Positions 11,346-24,280 of a stretch of DNA of 64,000 nucleotides are shown piece by piece. This stretch comes from Anas platyrhynchos. Lineage: Eukaryota; Chordata; Aves; Anseriformes; Anatidae. The notes under the pieces are model-generated. The model was given only the letters and a program-made list of their open reading frames with translations, had not been told where the DNA came from and ran no database searches. The stretch's first letter is position 1, and the number at the start of each line of letters is the position of its first letter. The stretch is from positions 79,487,501 through 79,551,500 of the forward strand of contig NC_092589.1 in assembly GCF_047663525.1 (NCBI RefSeq), given 5' to 3'. Both the position numbers and the translations under genes were made by a program.

Positions 11346-13865
11346 TTAGAACCATGGTTGACTTCAGAAGAAACTATACTGAAGTAGCAAGTAGTGTTTT
11401 TTGACTGAAAAAAACAAATGGCTGGAAAAATTTGTAATATGTGTAGCATACTTAAGTATTTTGTTAGCTAAGGGGAGAACTTTATAAGTAGGAAATGCTG
11501 AAGGTGATTTCATTTAGTCATATTTAGAAGTCATTACAGGCTTGTCATGAGAGGTTCACTTTAAAGCACCAGGTCTGTGATGGCAGTTCTGGCTTCATTC
11601 TGGGTCTCAATTCCCTTTTATCAAGGGCATAATATCTGTCATGGCTTGATGAGAAACATAAAAGTTTTAATGTGACCGCTTGACATGACTACAAATGATG
11701 AGACATTTTATTCTTTGAACGTTTTATTTTCTTACATCTAGATAAGAATGTTATGTGTAAAGACAACACTGTGGGATGCTAAGGCCTAAAGGTTTTAGTG
11801 ACATAAGTGTTGGAAGCCCACAGAAGTAATCAGACTTAAAGTCAATCAGTCAGGTCATGCTGTGCTTTGATATACCAGAAAGAAGAAAGAAAGCTTCAAA
11901 GATTTTTAGGGTTTTTTAAAAAGACTTGTGGGTGCCATTTGTATAGCCATCTTCATATTTAAGCCATCCAAACTAGTTATTCAGAAAGAAACTGAAAAAA
12001 AAAAGGGGGGGGGGGAAGTAAAATGATCAAAAGCAGTGCTTACACACTTAGACATGTAATAACCTTGTATGTTTCATCAATTAAGTTTTATTATAATCTA
12101 AAAAAAGGTATTCTTACATAGGCAAGAGTGTGAGAGAGAGTGAGAATGAGGAAAGGAGACAAGAAATGCGATTCACTATAACCAGTGAAGAATTTTATGA
12201 ATATTTTGATTCAGAAATTATTGCAAGTTTGTTTTTTCTGTCTTCCTTCCAGTAAAACAAAGTTGCTTTAATTTAAATAGAGAGCTTTAAAGGCAAATAT
12301 ATATTTAAAAAAAAATCCACTAAAATTTTATATTAATACTGTAGCAGATTGTTTGTAACACAGCTTTTTGTGTTTATATAGAAGTCGTATAATAAGTACC
12401 ATTATATAATTAACGTATAGCAAATTATAAGAAAGACCACAGTGGCTGCAGAAGTCTTTCAGTCCAGATTTATCATACTGAAATAGAAATATCTGATAAG
12501 AGTACTGGATTTACATGCTAGTCTACAATTAGGCATGAAGCTAGCAGACCACATTAGTAACCTGTCTACCCAGTCCATTGGCTTACTTATACTGGCTGGA
12601 ACAAAATCCTCACGTAGATGGTAAAAACACTTGTAAGGAAAATAATGACTCAGAAAAAGCCTTGCTTTAAGTCCTATCATTTTGAGATGAATTAATGGTT
12701 TGAATTAGGAGCTTTTAATACTCTTCAAAACATTTACTTCCACTCTCTGAACTTTAACATGGAGGTGTATACCCATGTAGACATTTATGTATCAATGTGC
12801 AGCTTCATGTATGACTTGTCTCTGCGTCTAATCCTATTTTTGGTCTAATTTTTTAGCCTCAGCAGTAATCTGGCACAGAAAAGCCTTCTGGATAGTTTAG
12901 ATACATCTACATGTGCCTCAACTCACTGGTCTCAGGAGTGCTATGAACATCTGATTTTCCCATAATTTTCCTGTAGGCAGCCTGAATGTGGTTCAATTTT
13001 AGATTTCATCTGTCTTTGTATTAGGTAACAATGAAGCTCTTCTAGGAAGGGCCAGCTTGTCTCCCCGACAAGCATGTCAGTCATGTTATGTGACTGCAAG
13101 GGCAGATGAAATAAATCAAAGGCAGAGTCCAGAGTCACAAAGTCCATCCACATACTAAATAAATCTCTGCCACATTTTGCAAATTCTCCCGGCTCCTGAG
13201 ATATCTCCTGCAAAACCACTGCAAGAATGCTCCTGCAGGCAAGGAATATGGATGAATGCAAATGTGGCCATCAGCCTGGCCTTAGAATATTTCTTACCCA
13301 CCAATGTAGTGGCAACAGCTGTACTGTAGTAGGATACATACTAAGTAGATACAAATTTGCTTCTGTGAGAAAATTTGTCTGCAATACAAGTTCTGTATTT
13401 GCTTGAGTAAGACTCCACATGACAGCTATAGACCTAAACTTGATCCCCAGGTAGAACTTTAAAATATCATTAAAAGCCTGCAGCCTGACATCCTGGCTTA
13501 CAATATTAGGCTATAAATAAGTCTACATATTATTGTACAGACAGGTTTTTACTCATTCCACCTGTACTTTAAGCCAAAAGGATATCAGCCAGCTTTAAAC
13601 TAAAGGCACCATGGTCAGAATTATCCTTGTTCAGAGCACAATGCTGGCTAATGAAGCTATGTTGTTTCTGGATAAGACCTTGATTGCATCCAGCCAGTTC
13701 AGAGCACAAGCACAACAAGCTCAGAGCTGTCTGCAAAGGATTAAATGGATCCTGAAATGAGGCAAATTGCAAGCTCTTAAGTGAAAACTTGAATGGCTAC
13801 TTCCCCAATTTCCAGAGCAAGAATGAGACCAAACTGTGGTTAATGTGAGAATTCAAGTTGTGTAA
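11346..13865. other. Noncoding spacer, no gene seen
   Basis: AT-rich unique DNA. Short open frames here have no recognisable similarity, low-complexity content or domain pattern. A small A-run/G-run sits at about 11994-12016. Confidence 0.6.
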
Positions 13866-13932
13866 AATCAGGGTTGGACCCAATGATCTTTCAAGGTCCC
13901 TTCCAACCCCTTCAATTCTGTGATTCTGTGAA
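13866..13932 (+). mobile_element. CR1 LINE 3'-end fragment
   Basis: Severely 5'-truncated CR1: 'gggttggacccaatgatctt', 'ggtcccttccaacc' and a tail of two TTCTGTGA units. About 65 bp remain. Confidence 0.8.
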
Positions 13933-14011
13933 AATTCCACTAACCTTGCTTATTCAAAAGTGATTGTGCAGGCATAACAGTGGGGAGTATGTTAAACAGA
14001 GAAAGGGACAG

Positions 14012-14379
14012 TGGAAACTGTCCCACTGTCCCAAAATAAGGAGGATAGCTAAGAAAAACAAGATGAGCAGTGCGAAATCAGTAAAAAACAAAAAATCATG
14101 GGCCCTCTAGTCACGAGAGAAGGGGGGGAAAAAAAAGGAAAAGGCTAAAATAATGATGGTCAAATAAAATTGTACATATATGATATAGTAATAAGCATTG
14201 AGTAGTTTGTGAACCTGTAGTACTCAGCCAGTGAGGAAATGTGAGGAATTAAGCTTTGTGTAATTGTGAATATAAGGTTATGATAATGCTTTTGCTGTGC
14301 ACTCCTTCTTGCAATCACTAATAAATGCTGCTTCACTGAGATCCTCGCCTGAGCCTGTGGATGCAGATTGTTTCTCACA
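14012..14379 (+). mobile_element. Probable solo LTR of an avian endogenous retrovirus
   Basis: The segment has LTR logic in plus orientation. A possible TG start is followed by a U3-like region and an AAT-AAA signal in 'actaataaatgctgcttc' near 14320. A short U5-like tail ends in 'ttgtttctcaca', a common 3' terminus of avian ERVK-like LTRs. No internal retroviral genes flank it. A clean target-site duplication could not be fixed, so the 5' boundary is uncertain by about 15 bp. The 130-codon minus-strand open frame across 14160-14552 overlaps this element and is not regarded as a gene. Family assignment is from memory of LTR structure. Confidence 0.6.
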
Positions 14380-17300
14380 GTTGAGAAACAGTAACCTGAT
14401 GCCAGTTGTGAAGCAAAGTTGTGGAGTGCTTGGAGGTCCAGTGCTGCATCAGACTGTGTCAATACAGCATAGATGCAATCAAGGGTAATGAAGAAATATT
14501 GTTTTGATGAGTGACATTTTGGAATGATTTTTAATCTTCTTAGATATCCCAACTGTTTTAGTGTAGAAGGTATTTTGGGGTAGTAATGTTGAATGAATAT
14601 ATATATCTCTTTGCATGCTTGTGTAAAGCATGCTTGTGTTTATGCTCGTGTGTCCCTATATTTGTTGTTATTCATAGATGCTCTAGCAGAAAAATAATGA
14701 ATGTATTGGAATAACAGAGTGGAAGCTGACATGGATATTGGAGGCAGAAGGCAGCATGCTTTTAAGAATGTCAAGTGAAGGTAAATCTAAATTCCTGATA
14801 CACATTTTGATGACTAGCCCATGATTTGTTTTTCAGTGTTCATACTTGTATCATTTACTTTCTTACTGCAGGCAGAAATCACATGAGAAGAAATTCGGAA
14901 GTCCTTATTCTTTAGCCAAGCAAAACTGTCAGAGACCAAGTATTCTGCTATTCTTAGGTGGATTCAAACCAACAAAATATACTTGTTATCTGTTGTTTTC
15001 CACAAATTCCGTAGGATACTAATATGGTGAATGCAGATTTCAGGCATGTTTAGGTCTTGCTGTTCAGAAGCAGAGGGAGGTTAGATTCTTTGATGCCCAA
15101 GGCCTCATCTCTGAATGCCTCTCTCTTCACCACACTGCATGAGAATTTAGCAGCTGATGAAGCGATGGAGGGGGAAGAAAGTCAGTGTGACTAACATGCT
15201 CGATTGGTTGTATTCTTCCAAAGCAAGGCAACCACCTAGGACTGAATTCTGATATTCTGAGTCTCAAGATTTGGATTGCTGTGCTCCTGGGGCAGTAGAA
15301 ATATGTGCCATTCAGGGCTTGTCATAAATCCAGTTTTGCCCTTAAAAAATGGTGAATTTTATTAAAGTGAGAAAAATACTGTTAGTAAGAAGAAGGGCAC
15401 ATTTGGAAGTGCTGTAAATAGCTTGTCTCTGTTAAACTCGGTGGAATTTGACTGCTATCACCAGTTCACAATTTTGATAATATTTTGGCAGAAATGAGCC
15501 TTGAGGTTCCGCCATAGCGAGTTCATTGTTACTGTTATTTTCTCTTAGGTTTCACAGCAGGGAGAAATGAAATGAGTGTGAAATCTTGTTAGCTATCTGA
15601 AGACCATCTGTATTTTCTTAATGAATGCAGCATTCCTCTTGAAACCATGAAATATGTAATATATTATGTTGATTCTAAAACAAATTGTGTGGAATTTAAA
15701 CTTTACATATACACTGAACCTTCCTTTATTTAGGAGATTCTCCTGTGAAATCTACCAATGTGATATTAATCATTTAGCAGCTGCTACAAGAAAGAGCTCT
15801 TAGAAGGTTTTCCTTAAAGTCTGGCATTGAAGTAATTACTTATTGGCTATAGGCACTTGATTCTACCCAGTGAGGAATGCTGAATTTTAGCTCATTACTT
15901 TTTATGATGGCTATGTCCTTTAGTGTAAACCTTTCATTGGTTGTAAGCAGTCTATACATTCTATAGCTATAAAACACAAGGATGGGGGAGGACGAGTTAT
16001 ATGTACAGCCTACCTGAAAGGAATTTTTCTCCTTTGAAATCCTTTGAGGAAACCTTTAAATAGTACCAAATGTTAATGCAGAATAGCAGTAAAATATTCA
16101 GCTGAGTTTCACAAATGAAGATGGGTGTTTCATAAGTGTCCCAGAAGAGCTATGAAATGTCATATCTTATAAGCCATTAAGTATTAGGCTGCTTAGATTC
16201 TGAGTGCAGAATTGGCACGGTTTAATTTTTGCATTGTCATTAACACAATGATACAGCATATTGAGGTTTCACAGAGCCTTTTAAAAAGCAAGATGGCATG
16301 AAATGTGGTTGGGGAATAAGAGGCAGGTTGTGCCAGAGAATCTCCACTGCTCTCACTTACCAAAATAATTGACACTTCATTATGTCAATGCTGTGGGATC
16401 TAAGACAGGTTCACAGCTCCTGAGATCAGACACACAGCCGAGCCACAACCTCACTCCATGTTGGAAAAGAGGATAGACATGAAACATGCCTATACAGCTG
16501 GCTGATCCTGGTTTCCATGGAAAGAAAAACTACTACTGAGCAGAAGAGGACCCCTGGTGCACTGTCCCACATCCCCAGGTTTGGACAATGAAGGGTCAGG
16601 TGTCTCCTGTGGCACCATCAAAAAGGTGCCATAAAAAAAATACCCCCACTGTGAGCCAGGTAGCCAGGGAGGAAAAGAACTTTTTTTTTTTTTTTAAGTC
16701 TACTTAATTTTTTTTATTGTATGCACTTGCTTGATCTAGTCCACTTGATGAAATAGGGCAGTGAAATTTAGCTTTATATCTATAAGTTTGTGGCTTTTGG
16801 AAAGCCACCAGCTATAAATCAAGTATGAGAAAGAAAGTCTTATATAAAATGAGGATCATAATAAAAACTGTTAGGGACCATTAACTTTAAGCAATGTTAC
16901 TGCTCTATGAATATTACAATTAAGCATCTGCTTAAATTTGAAACATTAAGGGGTAACTTCTTACATACACAACATTTAAGTTTGGGTGTAAAATGTTTGC
17001 AATATAAACACCACAGAGGTGAATGCAGACAGCTGTTTTTGTTTATGACTTTCTTATATGATTAAGTGAAGCTTTTCCTATTCATTTGTTTTCCTAGACA
17101 TGGGGCCTTGCCTTGGAGGAACTGCCCTGTTTGCATCTATGTAAATGAAAGGCATGGGGGGCATTCTTCTACAACAATTAGTTCTACAACAACTTTGCAC
17201 AGCACAACATTTAATTTTTGAAAAGCCGTTACACTTTGACCCTCAAGAAGCAGAAGTCCAGATGAGTAAGCTTCACAGTGCTGTTCTTTTATTTAAGCAC

Positions 17301-20300
17301 CACAGAGAATGAAAAATGAAAGGAGCCAGGGTTCCCTGCTTAGCTGTTTGATACAGGTAATCAACAAACAAAGCTCTAAGCAAAACTGTTGCAGGAAATA
17401 ATTATCACGTTCATTCCCTTTGTTATCATGGTCTCTTGTCTTCACGGAACTGAGCACTGTTCCCTACTACAGTAAGTGTTGATTCGAGAATCACCAGGTA
17501 AAAGCTGTACTCGGTGTGGGTGCATTCCTTTCACTTAGCATAATAATCTTCTGTTCTTACTGTTCTCGTGCTCGATCACATCTCTGTGATGTAATGAAAT
17601 GGGGAATGGAAAGGGGGAAAAGAAAGGTTTCACATTTGAAATGTGCTTGCCAGTTCATTCTCCTTTTCCTTCTCCTTCAGCTTGGCCTTGAAATTCTCCA
17701 TTACAGAATCCCTCACTGAGCAAAGGAGTGCATGAAAACCAGCCAAGAGCCCTCAGGTCCACTTCCCCACAGCACAGAGCATGCACCATTTCAGTATACA
17801 GGTTGGAAGATTTGAGGACAAAGAGATTGGAATAAAGACACGGCTTGATGGGAGGAGTGGGTGAGGGAAACCTGTGAATGACTTGGTGAAGAGAAAGTTT
17901 ATCTGAGAATATGCACTTCAGGGAGAGGATCATGCCTCACCTCTCCAGGCACAACTTTGGTTTTGGACGGCAGCACACTTGGGTCTCTCACTTGGAAGCT
18001 CGGAACTTAAATGTCATGCTGGCTCTAATGCAGATCAGGGTCTGCCCCGTGACTCTCCCACTGCTGATTGTCCTACGTAGAGTCTACAACAGACAGGAGG
18101 TGCCTCACCACAACTTTGGTAGGTATATATGCCTCTGTTGTGACTTTACCTCAAAAGAAAACTGCTGCATTAGACAGAAATTAATTTAATCTGTTGGGCA
18201 GTCCCTGGATTGTTCTGATACGCAACTTTTCAATTAGCAGTAGTGGTGTTTTCAGAATTGGGAGCTCTTTTACCCTGTGTTTCTCTGTAATTTCCTGCCA
18301 GTGTTTAAAGGAGCATTTGTGAAGAAAATAAAAATGTTTTCTATGGCTTGACTTTTCATCACATACTCCAATGTGCATAGGTTAAGCTGTTAAGCAAAAT
18401 CCTGTGTAGACAGGAGTTCTGTTTATACTTACCCACAATATGTATAACATTATAATATATATAAACTGAGTAACTTTGTCATGGGATATTGTTTAGACCA
18501 TACATCTATTTCTTGTAACATATGCATTGTTAAGTTCAATAATACTAGGTACTTGAGGGTAGAGAGGATTAATTGCAGGCTCTGTTTTTGCAAGCAGGAA
18601 GCAGCCACTTAGGGTGTATATGTGTGGGTACTGAAAGTGAAATGAAAAGCAACAACGGGGAACGACAAAGGTTCATGCTGAAACAGAAAATAATATCAAA
18701 TGAGGCTTTGTTGAACAAGGAGCCCCTGTGAAGTGGGGTTTTGTACCCCTTATTGGCTTCATATTCTTTCTGTAGAGCTCAGAAATCCTGAGCCTTCATT
18801 ACTTTTTTATTGCAGCCTGCACCTTTCCCTACTCCCACAGGCACACATGTAGCAGAGCGATGGAAAGGTTTATTTCCTCATGCTAGCAAGGATTTAATGG
18901 TGTGAGCTGTTGGACACTTATATCTCTTATTCAAGTCATCACAGCTGAGGGCACTCAGGATCCTCCAAGATCAAAAAAAAAATAGAAACCACAACATCTT
19001 CCTATCTTTCAGGAAGTGAGAAGAAAAGAAAATCCATAGTAGTGCTAATCCTGCTCTGTCTCCAGTGCTACTAATTCTTGTTTGAATGAGTGCTAGTGCT
19101 GCTTTTCTAATTTCTGATTTACAGCAGATGATTATCACTTGCCCTCCTAACAATCTATTTTTAACTACTCCTAGTAAATATCTACATTTTTGAAATGAAA
19201 TGGGATCATGAGAAGTCACTCTACTTTAACTTGAAAACTAGGAATTATTCAAATTTGTTGCTGTTCTCAAGGCTACCTCAACAGATAAAGTAATTTAGAT
19301 GTTAAACCATCTGTAATGCTTCTTCCCATAAAACATAGAGTGAAATTCTAACACACCGATTAATTTGTTATTTTTTGCTTTCCATTCACAACACTGCAAA
19401 GCCAGGCTGTTTTCAGATGTCCTATGTTTTATTCATAAATCTACCTTTAAAACAATAATAAATTTTAAATGATACTAAAGCAAAAAAACATTTAAGTTAG
19501 TGGCAGCTATAACTGTTTCCTTTCAAGCAAAATAATTAAATAGGGGTTATAATATTATTTATTTCAACATGGTTGGCATTATGTTTTCTCATATACGAGC
19601 TTTTAGCATTGATTAACTTTATTTTCATTTAAATTAAAGCCCAACAAGAAGAAAAAAATAAAAGTCAAGTGCCCATCAGACAGTATAGTCTCACACAGAA
19701 TTCAGAGCACTGAATGAAATGGAAACCATCTCTGCAGGAAGAGTGCTTCATAATTTAAAAGCAAAGTACACAAAAACCAACTACTATGTGTTTACTGCCT
19801 CATATGCCATATGAAGGATGTTATCACTCACACTTTTTAAATAGCTCTTCAAAATGAACTTGTTCTGTATGGCTTGCAGCTGTTTGCATTTTTATAAGTC
19901 TAGGAGAAATTTACAAATTGTGGATGGATTTGCACTTACTCAGCTTTGTATCTCAAAGATTTTTTAGAGATATATAAAGGCCAATATAAAAACAATTCAG
20001 TATGGAAAAATAAGCTTGGACAGACCTGTTTTTGCCTCACGGAAATTGAACAGCAAGATAGCTAGGTTTCCTTTTCATCACCATTAATTTATCTGAATCT
20101 GTGTTCTGAAAACTGACTGGATACTGGCAAGAACATAAACATACAAGTTGGATAATGACATTAGATTGGTTTTTATAACTGGTGATACATGGCAGGGAGT
20201 ATTCAGTGCTCTAAATGTCAGTGCAGGTCCCATAAGAGGTACTTGACTGGTTCTGGACACCAGAAACTGTATACTTGAGCTAGCACAATGCCCTCCTGCA

Positions 20301-20614
20301 GCTCTTTTACTATATCTAGTAACAGTATGCTTTGACTTTCAAATCCCATGCTGCATTTCTCAGACTGAGATCCAACATGAACCCCCAAGCATATTTTGCC
20401 TGTGACATAATAAAATGTCACACAGCCACACGCATAAAATGCTTCATTTTGCAGTATCTTCTCATAATACAGCATCATTTTGAACATCATAGTGGCAAGT
20501 GTGGATTCTCTTAGTTACCACATAGCTCTCAGGTACAAGAAGTCCTTTCACTTTTGGCCCTCATACCTAAAAAGCAAAAAGGTTGCATCTTGATACTACC
20601 CCTGCAGAAGTTCT
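14380..20614. other. Noncoding spacer, no gene seen
   Basis: About 6.2 kb of AT-rich unique sequence with minor simple repeats (AT-rich near 14598, T-run at 16681-16695). No open frame looks coding and no RNA gene was recognised. Confidence 0.6.
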
Positions 20615-21152
20615 TCACAGAGTCACAGAATATTCCAAGTTGGAAGGGACTCACAAGGACGATTGAGTCCAACTCCTGGCTCCACACAGGACCACCCAAA
20701 AAACAGGCCATTTGTCTGAAAGCATTGTCCAAACACTTCTTGGACTCTGGCAGGCTCAGTGCTGTGACCACTGACTGCCCTGGGGAGCCTGTCCCAGTGC
20801 CTGACTACCTCTGGGTGAAGAATCTTTCCCTAACCCCCAGCCTGACCCTCCCCTGTCCCAGCTCCATGCCATTCCCTTGGGTCCTGTTGCTGCCCCAGGA
20901 GAGCAGAGCTCAGCGCCTGCCCCTCTGCTCCCCTCGTGAGGGAGTTGCAGGCCACCATGGGGCCTCCCCTCAGCCTGTTCTGCTCTGGGCTGAACAAACC
21001 GAGTGACTTCAGCCACTCCGCACACATCTTCTCCTCCATTCCTCATCTTCATAGCCCTCCTTCAGATGCTTTCTAATAGTTTTATGTCCTTCTTATACTG
21101 TGGCGCCCGAAACTGCACACAGTACTTAAGTTGAGGCTGCACAAATCTTCAT
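20615..21152 (-). mobile_element. CR1 LINE 3' portion, minus orientation
   Basis: Read on the minus strand, this is a 5'-truncated CR1 of about 540 bp. Its 3' tail is the plus-strand text 'cacagagtcacagaat' at the left edge, followed by 'ccaagttggaagggactc' and the GC-rich ORF2 C-terminal region. The truncation lies near 'gaaactgcacacagtactt' at about 21105-21150. Open frames of up to 150 codons in several frames here are by-products of the GC-rich repeat. The copy is moderately diverged. Confidence 0.9.
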
Positions 21153-23149
21153 CTCCAGTTTAATTCATGCTTTACTGACATAAACCCTTTCCCACCTCTT
21201 CCTCTTCCTCTCTGCCCACTACAACAGTTCTTTGATCATTCACCTCTAAAAACTCTGTGAATATCAAAATGATATGTCATTCTGGACTTTTAAAGCAGGA
21301 TGCTTCCTCTAATTTAACTGCCTAGAATTTGTGTATTTCAGCCATTCATTTAAACTTCATTTACAGTGAGTAGAGAGAGACAGGCATCTTCAAGTATATA
21401 TTCATCCTACCTATCTAAAATACATACTTTTTTAATCATTCCTTTAATCAGTTCAAGGGGGAAAGGACCTACACGTAAAGCTACATTCACAGCCTTAATG
21501 TTGTGCAAAATGAAGCAACTTCGCCAAAAATCCAGTTGGTTCATAACTACTCATTCCATTTGGGAGGCTACTGCTTCCAGTAAATTTCCAAATTATTATT
21601 ATTATTATTATTATTTCCCTTCTAAGCCAAACCAATGTGTGTAATGGTATTTTCAGCCTACATTGTTGCTGTATATTGAGAAGAGAGGCAGTGAAGATCA
21701 CATCAGATAGCATAACTGGGGATGTATTGGAATAGTGAGCTTCTTACTCTGGAGTAACACAGTAAAAGAGTAAAACTTTCAGAAGAAATGATCTCTTTAG
21801 GGTTGCTCATGATCTCCTCAGCTGTTGAGTGTTTACATTGACTCTGACCTAGAGCTTTTTTTCTGAGATCTTTGATTTCAGTAATAGCTAATTGTTAAAT
21901 ACCCTTAGAAATTTTGTGTGCAGAACAAAGGCAGGGAATAGCATAACAGGTATTGGCACCCTATATTATTTATTTCTTCAAAGGAAATGGAACTAGTTTG
22001 ATGAAAAGGCAAGAGTTCTATTTGGACAGCACAAAAAAAAAAATAAAATAAAAAGCATTTCTTATTTTCTTGAAGCATTTCTTTCTTTTACTTATTTTTT
22101 TTTTTCCAGCTGAACTGACAGTCTGAACAGCGAATTTTCTGGATCATGAATTTCTAAAATGGTCTTAGTTGCTTTACACTTCCCTGTTAGATGCTTCTCT
22201 TTGAATTTGTCCAAGTTATACAACTTTTAAACATTTTCATTCCTACCTTTTACCCAGTAAATACCAGTTCCCCAGTGTTGCTTCATTCTGGTTATAGTTT
22301 TTCTAAACCAGTGATTAGAAGCCCATAAATCATCCAGTTTCCTGTTTTGCTGTTATGACACTGCAACTTGTGTGCTTCTTTTCCCGTTGAAGAGGCAAGG
22401 AACAGGTGACGAGCTGTGGTGCTGGGAAGAGGTGTCTCCTCGCCACTTACCATGATAACCCCACAAGGCTGAGGGAGGATGTGACGGGTAAAAGTGCTCC
22501 ATTGCTACATGATTGGACGTTAGCAAAGATAATCCTGTATTACTTTACATAGTTGAAGCCATTCAACCTTACATTTCTGTTACAAACACACGTTTGAAAA
22601 CAACATGGGCTTCTTCAGCTGTAAAGTTTCCTTGCCTAGAGCAAAGTGATAGGTAATGGTTGAAAATTTTGTTTCACCCCTCTCACCACACAGAGTTATG
22701 AGATTCATATCTCCATCTCCTTGGTTGAATCAGGGCCAAATATTCATCACCTCACAGGAGAGATCCTTTGATGCACATACATGATGAATGCAGCATCCAG
22801 TTCAGCTCACCACATTATCAGACAAACAATTTGAAAGAGAAATTAATGCTTTATTTTTCCAGTTTTATCTGCTTTAGAGTTTTATCCTGAATTTAATATC
22901 AAAACAGCAAATATTATTGTAACCAAAGAGAGGGACCAGATTGTATTACTTTTGTCTGTCCTAGCTGCTAAGCTTTGTGGAGGAGCCTGTTAATTTCATG
23001 CTGTGATGCAATGCATAGTAATGTATATAAAATGGTAAAGCCTTCATCACATCAAGCATTACAGGATACAACATAGGGAATGGGATTTTTAGTCTGGGAG
23101 GACAGTTCAGGTTAGGTCCCGTAGGCTTTTTCTTATGTTGGTAAAATAT
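21153..23149. other. Noncoding spacer, no gene seen
   Basis: Unique AT-rich sequence containing an (ATT)n tract and a few A/T runs. No gene or further element recognised. Confidence 0.6.
21592..21616. repeat. (ATT)n microsatellite
   Basis: About eight perfect ATT units. Confidence 0.9.
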
Positions 23150-23810
23150 CCTCATTAGTGATTTGGATAACAGAAGAGTAAGCTTAAAAAATTTGCAGAT
23201 GATGCTGAGCTGAATGATTTGAGAGCACTGTGGAGGAATCAGAAAGATTAGAATTCAAAGGTTCTTGATAAATTGAAGAAATAATCTGAAATCAGAGAGA
23301 CAAAATCCACTAAAGAAAAGTGTATAGTTCAACGCTTAGGAAGGAAAAATCAAAGGTTTAAGTACAAAACGAGTTATAACTGAGTTGTCAAAGATAGTGC
23401 AGTGAAGACCGTGAGGGCTAAAGCAAATCACTAATGAAACATGAATCCCTGCTGGGTTGTTATAACAAAAAAAGTGTATCTCATTCTGTGATATATTAGC
23501 ACGAATAGTATATAAAGGAAACAATTACTTCTGTTAAGTGCTGGTGAAAAACTGGAACTTGGGCAACGTGTTTAAAGAAGGATCTACATAAAAACTAGAG
23601 ACAGACCACTAAAACCACTGAAATGAAAGAAAGCTGTACTTCTGAAGCAGTTGGCTTTATTTAATCTAGAAAAGAGAAGAGGTGGGAATATGGCAGCAGC
23701 CTGTGGATGCTGAAATGTTAGTGTAAGGATATTGTCCATAGTTATCAGAAGCAAGAGAAAAGTTACTTTGCAGCAAGGAAGATTATATAACAGTCTATGA
23801 GAACTGTCAG
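23150..23810 (+). mobile_element. Ancient CR1-type LINE remnant, RT to C-terminus
   Basis: A heavily diverged CR1 fragment. The codons at about 23192-23215 still read KFADDAEL, the reverse transcriptase active-site box (FADD). Downstream stretches match the usual CR1 order: 'gaattcaaaggttcttgataaattg' (RT thumb region), 'cttaggaaggaaaaatcaaa', 'ttaatctagaaaagagaagaggtggg' (the LEKRR region) and 'gcagcaaggaagattat'. Many indels have removed any long frame. The age is clearly greater than that of the other CR1 copies in the window, and it resembles the CR1 type shared with crocodilians and turtles. Subfamily is not determined. Confidence 0.75.
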
Positions 23811-24275
23811 CCTTCTTGAACAGTGCCTGTTTTATCACTTATTTATTTTGTTTATTTATTTATTTTTAAATAGATAAATGTAGTTCATCCTAACTAGAGA
23901 GATAATGCAAGTACAAACAGAAATACATGTATGTTTCCTCACTCTTTTCATAATTAACTGTGAGATCTTACCAAGGTGAATTGCTTCCTTCCAAAATAGT
24001 TAAAGGATGAAACAGATGGGCAGGGACTTTATGTTGTTATTGTCTATTGTCTATTCCACTATAACTTAAGTTTACCAAACTATGTTCTGTCCAACAGGGG
24101 ACCCATACATGTGCAGTGTATTCAGTTCTACTCACAGTACTACATTTGGTAGAGATTTTTATAGACTTAATAGATAAGTAAGTGGATATCAATTTAAAAT
24201 CAATATAAAAAATCTTAGAAAGCAAAAACTAAGACCAGAAGATATGCTAACATTATCTTAAAAAAAAATAGAGAA
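23811..24275. other. Noncoding spacer
   Basis: AT-rich unique DNA between the ancient CR1 and the solo LTR, with a short TTTA-type repeat near 23838-23868. Nothing else recognised. Confidence 0.55.
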
Positions 24276-24280
24276 ATTAG

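Noticed and set aside
14160..14552. 130-codon minus-strand frame
   Set aside because: Antisense across a probable ERV LTR; no protein similarity recognised.
20554..21052. 150-codon plus-strand and 98-codon minus-strand frames
   Set aside because: They fall within a minus-oriented CR1 3' end and its flank, and the translations are repeat-derived.
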